Part shown: piece by piece, positions 24,447 through 36,900 of the stretch | Layout: each line of letters opens with the position of its first letter | How positions within the stretch are numbered: position 1 is the stretch's first letter | Assembly (NCBI GenBank): GCA_036784855.1 | Contig: JAZDSV010000034.1 | Span: forward strand, 62,001 to 126,000 | Direction: 5' to 3' | Length of the DNA stretch: 64,000 nucleotides | Source: Aphelidium insulamus | Taxonomy: Eukaryota > Aphelidiomycota > Aphelidea > Aphelidiaceae | The notes under the pieces: generated by a model | Database searches by the model: none | What the model was told of the DNA's origin: nothing | Seen by the model: the letters and a program-made list of their open reading frames with translations, nothing else | Made by a program: the position numbers and the translations under genes

Positions 24447-27400
24447 TTATTGCTCCAGTTCATCCATCTGTCCCGTCAGGCTCGACATTGTCGTTGTTGA
24501 AGTGCCATTATAGTCTATCCGCTCAACTGCTGTGGGTCGAACACACATTCGCTTTAGAGAAACGGTATCAACGATTACCAGTGAGCCATGTAATGGCACA
24601 CTTAATTGTGAATACCTTAATTGTGTCGAGGAGGAGGAGGAGATTGAGCTGTCATCAATCTGTACTGCTATTGAGAATAGCTGATGCTCCGTCCAGTCGC
24701 GGACATGCCGATCAATCATTCCGGAAACACTTGCAATGCTGCTCATATCATATCCTCCGAGTAATTCCGGTTTCACTCGATACACGTAGCAATCAAGTGC
24801 AGGATCACCTTGATCGCTGTGAGGCTCCCAAGGCTGTTTTCGGTCGTAGCGGAAGACGCCGAAGGTAGATACAAAGTCCAGCAACGTCACTTGAACCGAT
24901 TCAGGAAGCGCTAGCATTTTGAATAAGTTCATCGGCTCATTGACCTTCATAAACACATTACGGGACCCGTCTGTAATAGAAAAATCCCCTTCAGCAATCA
25001 GAACATGATCTTGGTCAATCTTTGAACGCAGGCCCGAGCGAGAAATTTCGTCTCTTACTGGCCCCCAATCGCATCCATTCGGGCACCCGTGATTGATGAT
25101 CGCGGCAGAACATCGTTTACATTCCCAACGAAGCCGGATAGAATTTACACTTGTAACCTCAATATTGTAACATAGTACATTCGCTTCCAAGCCGATCGAA
25201 TCAAGCAAATAAGTCAGTTTTCTACTTTTCTTCGCTTCCGTTGCTCCACTGGACAATTGATCCAGCTGAGTGAATGATAACAGTGATAACTTTGAACACG
25301 GGAGGACAGCAATTCGAAACGTTCCTCGCGACGTGCGCAGGATACATGCGTCATGCAGGCTAATCTTTCGACCTATTGAAAGTCCGCGCGGACACGGCCT
25401 ATCTGAACAGTCATAGTACACATCTACTTCAGACTGCGACAATTCAGTATCGCGTAACGTCAGAACAAGAATTATGTCTTCCACTCCAAGTCCAGCACCA
25501 TACGAGGAAAGGAGCGCATGTTGGTTCATCTGAAATGATGACGATCTTAGCTTCCGATGCGATTGATATTCGACTCGTGTCACCACCCCGCTAATGGAAA
25601 TTAACACTAGAGATGAGCTTCCAACCAACCCAAGCGATTGGCTGCTGGGAAACATATGGTGCGAAAAAGAATATTCTTCTTCCACACTTTCAACAAGTGC
25701 CCAGGATTCTCCAGTTTGTACTTTCAGACATGTCATTCCATTTTCACTGCAAGACGGAGGTCGATCGACATTGTTCAATGATACTTCATGAACAAACTCG
25801 CACTTGGTGACTGTATACGCTGTAGAACTACATTGCAGTGATTGGAAGACAGCGCCGCAGAAGAAGTACCACCTTCCGCTTTTCAGCTCAGCAATTACTC
25901 GCAAAACGTCCCCAAAGAATTCCAAAACAATCGGAGTGATATATGACATGGAAATTTCGCAATTATTTCCATGAACTATGGGAAGGAATGAGTCAGCGAC
26001 CAGCGAAGCGACATATTCGACATTTTTATCCACGGAAGCGACGAGATGCGGGTAAATTATTCTGTTGATGAATATTAGTCGACGAAAAGCAAAGTCACCA
26101 GGGCCAAGAGATGGAGTGTTTGCAGGTTTACAGGGCTCGCATAACGATTCGGCGGCATGAACAATAAGTGTCAACGATTCGTTTTCACGAATAACAGAAT
26201 CATTTCGGCCCGGTCGCTTCTCCGCGATGATTTCAAAATCACTGGCTAATACGATCAGGCCCCCAGATCTGATTTCACCATCAATCATTTCGACGCGAAC
26301 TGTGCTTGACTCGTCAGATGCCTGATATTGACCAGTAAAGTCTGGGGTCAAGGACAGGAGAAGACTGGTGCCAATTGCCAATCGAACATCTGACTTGCGA
26401 ATAATGCTTGACTGCAGATTTTTTGTTGTGAACTCGATATTCAAAAGCGAAATCAATTCCGATAACCCAAGTAAGACCGGCAGGCTAGCGCAGGCATCCA
26501 TAGAGCTGCACCGACCTCTATGGGCCAAAAAGCCACCGATGTTATAACTGCGAGGGCACGATGTGGGTAACAATCGCAGAAGGAAGCGGTTAACGACAAC
26601 GTTGCGCGCAGCAACGTCGCCGGCACATTTAAGCTTCATGAAGTACTGCAATATATCCGATGCTATCTCATCGTTTCGATTTGTGAAACATATTTCTGCC
26701 CAACAATTGTTATTTGGGGCACAGCTACGTATAGTATAATGAAGGTCTCACACCGTTGATATGGGCGATTCCATCAGCTTGAAACGAAGAGTAGGAACAC
26801 GGAAAAAATATCGTTGAAGCATCCCGTTGCAGCAGATGAATGTTGAACAGACGTATGCGACCATGATTATTTATGTTTGATTCCAACATCCGCCATACGT
26901 CTCGTGGGCAGTCGTGACCCATGAAAAATAAAAACTTATTATCTATCCGTAGGACACTTGAAGATTAAGATTTGGTTTAGTAAATACTCAACGTACCGAA
27001 GCTGATGGTCTACAATTGCCGTCACCGCACCAGTGTAGTTGAAAGTGCAACGGTATTGTTGAGTTTGCGCGACCACATTTGAGATAGTGCACATGCTGCT
27101 GGACTCTGAAGGATCATTAAATCGTTCCGCGGCGCTCGAAACTACGCGTATCGCACTATGGTCGTCATCATTACACGTCAAGCCGGCCAAGGGCCTCGAA
27201 AACTCGGTCATTAGCAACTTTACGCGAAAGTTAGAACTTTCACCCCGACATTCGAGCACATTGGGTCTGGACTGCCAAAAATTAAGCGAACTTCCCAATT
27301 GATACTTTGAAACGGCGGGAGTACCAGCATCATCGGCATTGACGGGTACAAGCAAAAACAGCATTTTGGACGAAAAGGCGGTAGCAAGCTCTACTTCGAT

Positions 27401-27490
27401 CAAGAAAAAGGGCTCACCAAGGTCGCGAATACATTCATCGTCGACCAACAGGTATGTGGACACCACCTGGCCACAAAAATCGTCGATCAT
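24447..27490 (-). CDS. CTC1: CTC1-like CST telomere-maintenance subunit (multiple OB folds)
   Basis: CTC1 is the large subunit of the CST complex, which binds telomeric single strands and recruits DNA polymerase alpha. The protein, about 980 residues, is beta-strand rich throughout, as in a chain of OB folds. One OB segment reads LISISGVVTRVEYQSH, VEDIILVLTLRDTELSQ, then RPCPRGLSIGRKISLHDACI, which follows the CTC1 pattern of a strand, a PxGLxPG turn and a core-strand. Near the C-terminus a zinc ribbon (WECKRCSAAIINHGCPNGC) leads into another OB fold (HVLIAEGDFSITDGSRNVFM). Human CTC1 also has a zinc ribbon in a C-terminal OB fold. Two introns are inferred (about 26959-27000 and 26695-26751). 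The alternative is another OB-fold protein such as an RPA1 or Cdc13 relative; length and the ribbon favour CTC1. Confidence 0.65.
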
Positions 27491-28461
27491 TTCGATTGCA
27501 GCGAAGGAATGCTTTAGTGATCAATCAATCTATCTTTCTTAACCTCGCTAGGCCGAACCAGCTTAATTTAAAATATACGTAGAGTAAATGTCAACGTATA
27601 CTAGTTGAGAAGTAGTTGCACGAGCGTACTGGAAGTCGCCATGCGGATGTCATCGACGTCGGCGTTATGCGTCAGCATTACGTGCAATCGCCAACACTTT
27701 GCTCTTTTATTTCGTGATATTATTAGCAGCAACAGCAAACTGTTTGATGTGACTACCCAATTTTACTGTACTGCACATGCACTAGAGCTCGGCATTGGTG
27801 GTTGGCATAATTTCAACGCAACCAACTTGAAACCAACGAATCCACCACGCTCGGGCTTATCATGTGGAATGCACGCATGACTTCTGATTTATATGAACAT
27901 GATTGTGGCAGACAGCAGCTTAACTTTTGCAAATCCTGGGTTTTAACCTATTATAAACCTATTTAACCTTTCATAAAGTAAGTTGATTGATGCAACTCTT
28001 ATTAAAATATACGTAGAGTAGTAGTGTCAACGTATACTAGTTGAGAAGAAGTTTGTTATTTATTGATGCTAACATGCGCGCCTTTTATAGCCGCGACCGT
28101 CAATTCTATCCGAGGCATCAGATGTTGCTTGGCAGCGTCATTCGTCATTGGTGATGTTGCTCAGTAATTTGGTATTCCTGGCAACATACTTTGACCAATC
28201 GGACTGACTGTGAGTGACTGTTGCATTGTGTATTCCAACAACTCTAACTAGCGCAAATATTTCTCCTACAACAATCAATTGCGTTTATCAGATAACAGGC
28301 TACATGTACTAAACATGCTTAGTAAATTAACAGAGATTTAATAGATCGAACGATAGCATAACCAGGAACTCTAGCACTTTGAAGCTATGAAAACTGACGC
28401 CCCATCCGGATCTGAACGTAAATAATAAAACTGAAATAAATAAAACTGATAACTGAAATAA
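27491..28461. other. Gene-free region with a direct repeat
   Basis: No coding region can be supported in this kilobase upstream of CTC1. It holds two copies of an AATATACGTAGAGTA...GTCAACGTATACTAG element (listed separately) and AT-rich unique sequence. It leads into the fold-back element at 28462. Confidence 0.5.
27568..28052. repeat. Two direct copies of a roughly 50-bp element about 435 bp apart
   Basis: Copy A (27568-27617) and copy B (28001-28052) share AAAATATACGTAGAGTA and, after a short variable spacer, GTCAACGTATACTAGTTGAG. Within each copy TATACGT and ACGTATA form a small inverted repeat. They could be remnants of long terminal repeats or of a dispersed element; no coding remnant lies between them. 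Confidence 0.7.
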
Positions 28462-29549
28462 GAGCATCTCCACCGCTAGATCTATTTCAAACAGACTTTT
28501 TGTTCTATTTTCTCCTAGAATAGAATAGTAGAAAGAGTAGAAGAGTAGAATAGAACAAAACAACCAAATTCCCCCACCGCTGCGTTCTATTTCAAACAGA
28601 TAATGCTTGATGGCCATATATAAATATCTTATCATACATATATTATCTTATGTACTTATTATCACTGTATATAGCCGTGGTAACTGGTATAACGGGTAGT
28701 GCTGATGCTGTGCCATCATATTGTGCAACTGGGACGAGTGCGGAGGCAAGGCAGCCACTGCAGAGCTGGTGCTGACGTATCATAGCTGGGTGTGACATGA
28801 CTGCCGCTCACCGCCATCGACGCCATGGCCACCAGTGACACCCAGGTCGGTTTCGTCTGCCACCACCACTGCCAAATTCTTCGTCATTCGCAAGTATGAC
28901 GCGGTGGACAGTGCTTGATGTCTCAGTGCCCCCCGTGAAGGGGGGCTTCACAGCAACAACTTCCCAGCAGCCGGGCCGTAAGTGTAGCTGTGTCTACCAA
29001 CGACACTTGATGTGGGCAGAGCGACAGGCGCAGTTACTTGGTGCTGGTGTTGTTGCGGTGGAGCGGGCGCAGTCATGCGCGTCTTGCCAGAACTGTTGGG
29101 GCCGGAGGGGCGGTCGCTGCATCACATCAAGCACTGTACACCGCACTTTTACCGCGCCCGTCGCGTCATACTGCGCATGAAGATGGGTGGCAGTGGCGGC
29201 AGACTAAACCCACCTGGTTGGCACTGGTTGCTGTGACGTCCGCGGCAGAGAGTGGCGGCCAATGTCACACCCAGTTATGATACGTCAGCACCAGCTCCTG
29301 CAGTGGCCCCAGGGGCACAGTATGAAGGCGCAGCACCAGCACCGCCCGTATGCCAGTTTACACGCTTATATACAGCGATAATAAGCACCAGCAATATACA
29401 TATGATAATATAGTTTGGCAGTCAAGCATTTTCTGTTTGAAATAGAACGCAGCGGTGGGGAAATTTGCTTGTTTTGTTCTATTCTATTTTAAACAGGCGA
29501 AAATAGAACAAAAAGTCTGTTTGAAATAGATCTAGCGGTTGAGATGCTC
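28462..29549. mobile_element. 1.09-kb fold-back (long inverted-repeat) transposable element
   Basis: The ends GAGCATCTCCACCGCTAGAT and its inverted partner (ending at 29549) match for 50 bp with one mismatch. Inverted similarity continues inward for about 450 bp per arm with gaps, for example CAGCTGGTGCTGACGTATCA-type sequence at about 28765 and its reverse complement at about 29275-29305. Each arm contains a direct repeat of CTATTTCAAACAGA near its tip. The central 200 bp is unpaired and GC-rich. No transposase is visible, so it is non-autonomous. Clear target-site duplications were not found; the flanks read AATAA and GACGT. The GAGCATCTCC end recalls PIF/Harbinger-type MITEs, but that is inference. 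Confidence 0.85.
28928..28946. repeat. GC-rich hairpin in the fold-back element loop
   Basis: GCCCCCC (28928-28934) pairs with GGGGGGC (28940-28946) around a GTGAA loop. It sits at the inner edge of the left arm and may be the tip of the whole fold-back structure. Confidence 0.8.
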
Positions 29550-29790
29550 GACGTGAATAGGGGGTTTCAAAGTTGAGAAGTAAACCGCTTATTTTCCGCT
29601 TGTTTGCCGCTCGTTTTCCGCTCGTGTTTTCCGCTCGCTCACTGGCCCAAACTCTAGAGTGGGGTCCCTCTTCGTGCCGCATGGCCAGTAGTTGCCCGGG
29701 TAACCTGTGCCGCCGGCCAATGAGTAACTCGCTTATGAAAATTGTGCATCTTCTAGAATGCAAATATACATGTGCGTGAGGCCAGTTTAT
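29550..29790. other. Region downstream of ALG1 with a short tandem repeat
   Basis: TTTTCCGCTCG-like units repeat four to five times at 29592-29640 (CCGCTTGTTTG, CCGCTCGTTTT, CCGCTCGTGTT). No gene is supported here; the minus-strand ORF at 29479-29763 runs into the transposable element. Confidence 0.5.
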
Positions 29791-31527
29791 TTATTTCTTT
29801 GCTGCAGCCAACGCGGGAGAAGATAATAGTGGAATAACAATCTGATTCCAATTATTGTCCCATCTGTCGGAACTAAATTCGCTACAGATCTTTGTTCGCA
29901 TTTCCGAAAGCAGCGAGGTCGGCGATGTCGGGAAATCTTCAAATATATTCTACATGCAATTTGAATATAGAAGATGGAAATCTTTTGGTACCAGCAATTG
30001 CTCAGCCAGTTCCGTGCCACTTTCGAACAACAGACCTTTGCCGGTAGTAACTAATTCTTCAATGCTATAAATTAATTACGGTACAACCATCGCAAGTACT
30101 TACCAATCGTATCGTAGCGCGCACACCGGCAAGCCACAACCAAACATGTCAACAATTTTCATGGGTAGATCCATTTTGGATGATGATTCGTGCAAACTTA
30201 CACCAATATCAGCACAACCTAATAAACGATGATAATCTTCCGCAGAAAACCAAGCGGTGAGAAATTTAATTCGTCGGAATACGAGATGTTGCATTTTTTC
30301 TTCAAAGCCTGCTTTTAACGGCCCTTTGCCTACAAATCATAAGATCGTAAGCCATGCATTGCAAATACCTGTTATACCTGTTATCACGAAGTATAGCTTC
30401 GGGAAGGAGTGAGGCGCTCGCCGATCAATCATTTTGGCAGCTTCGAGCAACAAATCAATCTTTTCGTCCGGAGTCCAACTGGTTGACGTAGCAATGAGTG
30501 CAGGTCTGGATGTATTCCACATGACTTTGCCATTATTCTTTACAGTCAACAGAGTTTGCGACGGTTCATTACTGTTACACGATAGCCAGTTCAAAGCTGG
30601 ATCATTGCGTATTGATGTGAGGAACTATTTCAACATTAACCATATGGAAGCAGTAGCATGTTCATACCATATGAATTTCGTCGAGTTCTAATCGCCTGAA
30701 ATGTGTCGGTGGTTTGTCATAGAGCACAGCAATGGGCCCACTGGGAAAAAAAAGGTACATACAGTGAATAGATTATAAAATACAAAACGCACTTCACGCC
30801 CATGCTTTGCTGCAGAAAATTCTTCAGTGCAAGACTGACAGTGAGATGTGCGTATGAGTTTGCTCCAAATATACTTTCGATTCTGATACCATGAGAATGG
30901 CAGTGGTATGTAAATGCGCACCTTTTGGCAATATGCACAAACGGGCTATTATTTCCACGGCTTAGCGCTAATATCGAAAAGGCAAGATTGTGCCTGTTTC
31001 TTAATTAGAAAAATAAGTGCACGGTTTGTACATAAAGTAACGTTCCAATCAATGATGACCTTTGTACCGCGTATTAGAGCAACAGCTTTAACTATGATCA
31101 AGCTAGGAATAGCGGGAGGATTCTGTATATATATGAAGCATCATGCAGCAACCGGGCATCATGCAGCAACCAAGCATACCTGGACGAAAATATAATCTGC
31201 GGGCTCCATTTTCCATAAAAATATCCAGAAAAGTTGAAGAAGCTGGACCGCGATTTTCCAAATGGACACAAAGATGAAGGAGATATGCGAAGAGTTTCGC
31301 TTCAGTTGATAAACTGAATGCCACGTTATTCCGCGGTGACTTGCCAACTCTTCATTCACAGGCGTTTCTACCACATTATACGTATTAAGTGCAGGCGAGC
31401 ACGACATGCCAGTAAAACCGACAACATCGACATCGAAGCAGCTTTGTACCAGGGAGCGCACATGCATCATCATTCGTGGGCTGCGGCCCACGTCTCCAAG
31501 AACAAGCACTGCTACTCTTGAATTCAT
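29791..31527 (-). CDS. ALG1: Chitobiosyldiphosphodolichol beta-mannosyltransferase ALG1
   Basis: ALG1 adds the first mannose to the dolichol-linked oligosaccharide on the cytosolic ER face. Signature segments in order are VAVLVLGDVGRSPRMMMHV, NPPAIPSLIIVKAVALIRG, HNLAFSILALSRGN, IFGANSYAHLTVSLALKNFL, AVLYDKPPTHFRRLELDEIH, STSWTPDEKIDLLLEAAKM, KLYFVITGKGPL, TAWFSAEDYHRLLGCADIGV and the sugar-nucleotide site SLHESSSKMDLPMKIVDMFG followed by CGLPVCALRY. The start at 31527 (MNSRVAVLVLG) fits the family better than the upstream in-frame ATG at 31563. Eight introns are inferred. One, between IIDW and HNLAF (30994-31045), keeps the conserved WHN only with a GA-AG intron. Confidence 0.92.
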
Positions 31528-31639
31528 ATTGGCTCTCGCCCAACCTAACCCTGATCGTTTCAAAAATGATTGAACGATTGGACATGGACATTCAATTGGA
31601 CATTACAAATATTAACTTTGAACGTTTTAATGATGCATG

Positions 31640-33677
31640 CTACGCCATTTCTGAGCCGGACTCTGAATTGTCATCAGACTCGGATCCCGACTCGGATCGG
31701 TCGGAAGCGCTATGCGAAACACTGGTGATGCCAACTTCACCCTCCTTGCCGCCGCTCAATTTTTTCATTTTATCGACGCGGCCATCCATCATCGCTAGCT
31801 CTCGCTCTAGCTCGTTAATTCTGGCAGCGTCAACAACAGCATCCCCGGTTCCCGTTTTAGTCGCAGTAGGCTGACGTTTCCTTTTGTTACCCTTTACGAA
31901 ATTCCACAAACGATTCAGCGTTGTTAAATCCAATGAGTCGATGTCGAGCTCAATTTCCTCTTGTCCATTTTCCTACCACAATTAGATATGTTTAATCTCT
32001 ATACTGTTGTATACCCCTTTAAGCTGTGGCATAGACTCGTGTATAATCTGAACCACTCTGCCAAGACGATCGCCAGAGAGAGTATTGATAGCTTCAGAGA
32101 GCGCTTTCTTTTCCTCAAAAGTAATTTCCCGAAGTTCTTCAACTTTTTTCGCTTTCGGTGGGCGCGCTTGCTTTGGTGGCCGAGGAGCCGAGGGTTTCGC
32201 GGCATTAGGCGTAGCGTCAATGCTGGTAGACCCCTTGCTAGAACGCCTGCTACGAGATTTCTTCCGATCTTTACGACCTTTCCGCTGCGATTGTCTCAAA
32301 GTCTCCAACTGTGATTGCAGAAAAGCGATCTGTTGCTCCATCATGCGAATCTGCATTTGATTTGCGGCGTACTCTTCATCGGAGGAGGAGTCATCGTCAC
32401 TGCGAGAATGGTGGCCTTCGAAGCGACGTTTCTTTTTTAAGTGCGACGAATGCTGTGATGATCCTGCTGGCGGCGGTGGCGGCCTTTCAGACCACTTCTT
32501 ATCGAATATGGCCTCTGCAGATTTGCCCATACGATACACGTCGTCTTCAGGCCGATTAAACAAAAAGCAATTGCTGAACATCAGCCGGAAATCGGCTTCG
32601 AACTCATCTGCCGACTCGTACTCATGTCTATCTAGCTTCTTCTTGATCGTCGACAGATCCATCGGCTGCTTAACGACGTCAAAATAAGTGGGAATATTCA
32701 AAGCGACGGGGTCGACTGGGGAGTAAAAGATGAACATCGTGGCCTGATACTGCTTTTTCATCATTTCGCGCCATACGTTGTTGCACCACCTCATATCTTC
32801 GTAGGTGCGTTTCTGTAGTTTACGGTTGGACCCCAGATCCACGGAAAAGTCACGCACGGGTGCCGGAACCTCCCGTTTGGGACGAGAAACACTTGGGCTT
32901 GATGGAGCGCCATTTGTTCTACCCGAATCGGTCCGCAAGTCTTCCTCAGTCCGCGGTAGCCGCTTTAGTTGTGCTGTGAAAGCCTTTTCGACGTTTCGGC
33001 CCATAGTGTGGACAGGATGGCTCGGGGGATTATAGGCAAAGCAGTTGGAAAATATCAGAGATACGTCATCGACGAACTCCGATATGGATGTGTACGCGGA
33101 TCCGGTGAGTTTTTTTTCGACCGATGACAGATCCATCGGACGGGCGATGACTTTGAAATAGTCGGGGATACCAAGTGCTAGTGGATCGACAGGATTTAAA
33201 AACGGTCCTGCTTCACCGTGACGTTTCAACGAGCGAATAACTCCACTGGCCCATTTGAATTGGGCCTTAAACAATGCCGGACTGATCGAAGAATTCTAAC
33301 AACATGTACGCATAAGAGCAAGATTCAAAAATGCCATATCGTACATCAGGAGCCACATCTCTTGAAGCCTTGGATTCTCTAGCCGTGATAGGAGGTGGCT
33401 CAGATACTTCGATTTGGGTAGACTCCGCTGGCGGCACGCCGGACGAATCATCGGATAGTGATGTGGCCGCTGGTGCTGCTGCGGCACTAACGGTCACAGA
33501 ATCTCCGTACGTTTCTGTATCCGCCTTTAGTCGTTTAGCGTTATCGTCGTGATGCTCCTGATCAGAGTCTATGCCCTTCTCGCTAGATTGTCAGCGAGAA
33601 AAGTAGTCATGTAAGGCAAACCTGGCGCTGACATCTTCTACGTGCTCCATTGAATATGAGTTGATAACGTTGGTCAT
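31640..33677 (-). CDS. BET-family double bromodomain protein (Bdf1/BRD4-like)
   Basis: BET proteins read acetylated histones and recruit TFIID or elongation factors. Two bromodomains are clear. The first has FLNPVDPLALGIPDYFKVIA, RPMDLSSVEKKL and FSNCFAYNPPSHPV. The second has SPVDPVALNIPTYFDVVKQP, MDLSTIKKKLD and FSNCFLFNRPEDDV. A coiled basic segment precedes the ET domain (REITFEEKKALSEAINTLSG ... DIDSLDLTTLNRLWNFVKG). The tail is Ser/Glu/Asp-rich. Introns lie after DVSAS, after RDVAPD and inside the ET domain. The start at 33677 (MTNVINSYSMEHVEDV) or 33650 (MEHVEDV) are both possible; an in-frame ATG at 33818 is thought to be upstream of the real start. It is divergent from SPT20. Confidence 0.93.
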
Positions 33678-33910
33678 ATCAGTCAAGACGGACGGCTGCG
33701 TATGGGATAAGCTAATAGTGTAATAAAAATGTGGCGTACCATCGACTAATGTAATTAGACCCTTTTTTTTTAAGAGAGCAAATCGACCTAACCGAAATGG
33801 CCAATCTCGAGTGCGCATTTATGTTTTCGTTGGGTGTGCAGGTTTAAGCAAAAAGGTCATCATCTTCACGGAGTTCAGTTCACACATCGCACACATTCAA
33901 ATCTAATCTC

Positions 33911-36900
33911 ATGGATTCCGGTGTGCGGCCTTCGGCTCGAGCACCAATTCCAACCCTTCTGCCACAGTATGAAGCGTCGTACGCAAACGTTTGTTCGACC
34001 ATTCGAGAACTCTTGACCCATACCCCGATGAATCCGTTGGATCTTGTAAAGATGGTGGAAATTTCCCAAAGAATTCACCACCAGCTGATAAAGTTCCGTT
34101 CCAGAGTACGTGCGCAAATCATTTAACTAGTATATCTAATGGTAGTCGAGCAAGACATTAACCCGCACACTGGGGCTGAAACGAAAAATTGCCGAACTTC
34201 AGGCGCGTGAAGTTATTCGTGGTGAGCCATTGTGCTGCAATAGCTCCCGGTTGATTTTTAGACAAGCGCTTTGCCAAGGGAGATGCCGTTACAAGACTTC
34301 GCGATCTACATGTCTCCCTTGTGATTCATCTGCATTTGAACTATTTCAAGTTGCATGGCCATGATGATCTGTTTGCTTACGATGGCCAAATGCGCCGATT
34401 GCTGAATGCTATATGTTCAGGTCAGCTGCTACCAGATTTGTTGGATATTCTTGACGAAGAACAGTGCGTATTCTACGATGGCAAGTAGTGCACTATTAAT
34501 GTTGTGCTAATCGTCAATCAGGCTGCTTGCTAGTTCAGATCAATGACCATAGGCTCATCTCTCGATCGGCTACCCGTGTACACAACTCGGATACCGGCGG
34601 AAATTCCAACCAAAATTACGTCGCATACAAAATATTTCTGTGTCCCTCTGTAGAAACTATGTTGGCGGATGTGAACGCATTCAATCTAGCGATTGGAAAT
34701 GTTTCAAGTACGGATGAGATGTTCCGCGCGGAATCAGTGATTCTGGTAACTGCTTGTTGAAGTGAGTTTCATCTTGTTGACTTTTAAAGGCCGCTACGGA
34801 GACAAACTTGTGTCTGGATCCATCGATTGACGTGGCACGAGTTGCCGGTATAATTAATTACAACCGGCGGAAAATTCGTTGGCGTAAGGACGCCAACGAA
34901 AAGAATAATTTGTTGCCGTTTTCCGCAACCTTGATGCCTCTTGACAAGCATACCGATTTGAAGGATTTTTCAGATCATATAATGATGATGGCAATGGATG
35001 ACTTTCGCGCCGCTCCGTTGGTGCGCGCCGCTGTTGAACAGAAGAAAGTAATCAGTGGATTTTGGCAGGCATCTTTTATCGAGGATTGGAGGCGCAAAAA
35101 GGCTACCAGGGACGCGACGCCAAATCCGGCTGCTGATAGACTTCCCAATGGTATCGGTGGTATGCATACTGATACAGTATATGATTGCATCAGGCGGATC
35201 GCGTGGTTTAAAGGATCAGCCGGAATTTGTTGTACGCACGCTAAAATTTGCTAGAAAAGTTACTCGTGCATTTGGTATTTATCTTGGCACAATTTATGTG
35301 TATTCAAATTAATTTCAGAAGGATCGAATTCATTGCAAAAACATGAGATTTTTTCAACCTTGCAAATATTTACAAATCCGAGTGGAAAGCATGGAGGCGT
35401 GCTACGATGGGGGACACGTCCAGATACTAGCACTGGCGGCGACACTCTAAGGTATTGATAATTTATTTTTATTGAATCCTACTTACGATCAAAGATTTTT
35501 CATTGGGGATGCTTTAACGACTGAAAACTATATTCGAAACTTCTTGGGTATATATTGTCAAGCAGAAACTAATCAGCTAGTATTTGACCAGAAATATCAG
35601 CCCGCATCATTTTGGTCAACCTCGGATGCAAAGCATCGAAATAACGTTTCGGCGAAGCGGGCTACTCAGACTGCTGCGGAAAAGCGGGATGCAACGAATT
35701 TACAAGCAACAGGTCCAAATTCGTACCGTATGGGACAACCCAATGTTGGCTTGACAGTTCCTGGGTTTTCTCCTCCGCCAACTTCAACCGCGACATTTTC
35801 GGCTGCTGCTACCTATACCGCACACAGTCGTTCTTCGTCAGGCGCATCTGATCCAATATTTAGTATGGTTAATAGCGCGCCAGTCGCGGTATGTAGAGAT
35901 GAACATTTTTTTACGGCACATAACCTTTTTTTGGAAGCGCAACGACACTCAATCTCCTACTGTTGTGAATTTAGCCCCTACACATTCCGGTATAGTCGGA
36001 TCGGAAGCGGACAATTTTGATGATTCTTCATCACTGAGTAAACGTGCTCCTTCCGGTCGAATCGGTCGATTTTCTACATTAGCGCATGCTGGTGCTTCGC
36101 TGTCACAGGCTCACTCCCTCGATGTTGGCAATCATTCAGCTCCAATCTCACCGCAAGCTGCGTCGTCGTCGAGTACCACATTTAATAAGCAAAACAGCAT
36201 CTTTTTGCAGGCTTTGCTTCGGCTCCCCTTTGACCAAGTCCCAGAAAGACACCGCCAACTGTATCTGAATTTAAAAAATCGGCTTGCGAACAATGTTCGT
36301 AATCGACAACAAGCATCAGCTGCACCTCCGAATCCCATACCTGCGTTTGCTAAAGGCGCTCCACAAGTATCATCGGCTGGGGTACAGAATACTGCGGCTA
36401 TGAACAGCATCAACCAGCAACAGCGTCAAAGACTTGCTGCTGTGGTTCAACAGAGGCAAAATCAATTGCAACACTTGCAACTGGCAGTCCAGCGCAACCA
36501 AACGCAATTCGCCCCTACCGCAACTACTGCCGCTCCGCCAGTTGCTGCAGCTAAAATGACGACCTCTTCCCTCCAGCAACAACTAAATTATCAGCTTCAG
36601 CAAGCGTTAAAGCAGCAAATGGAGTCTCAGAGATCAACTGGATTTCAAGCTGCGCAAAACAATGGCCTTGGGCTGAATGTTAATCTCGGCTTTACTCAAT
36701 CGCAGATGAACATGCTAGCTACTACTGGACTCAGCGTTGCAGCTCCTAGTGTTCACAATATCACCGGTGGAAGTACAGCAACCGTGACTCCCATTCCGCT
36801 TTCACTTATTAATGACCGACGTCTTAACGCGACATCGAGTGGCACTACCGCTCGAAATGGTATTCAGCAGGGCGGCAATGAAGGCGCGGGACAACACCAA

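Noticed and set aside
28896-29180. ORFs inside the fold-back element as a possible transposase
   Set aside because: They lie across the arm and loop, show no DDE or other transposase motif, and are mirrored by the inverted arm.
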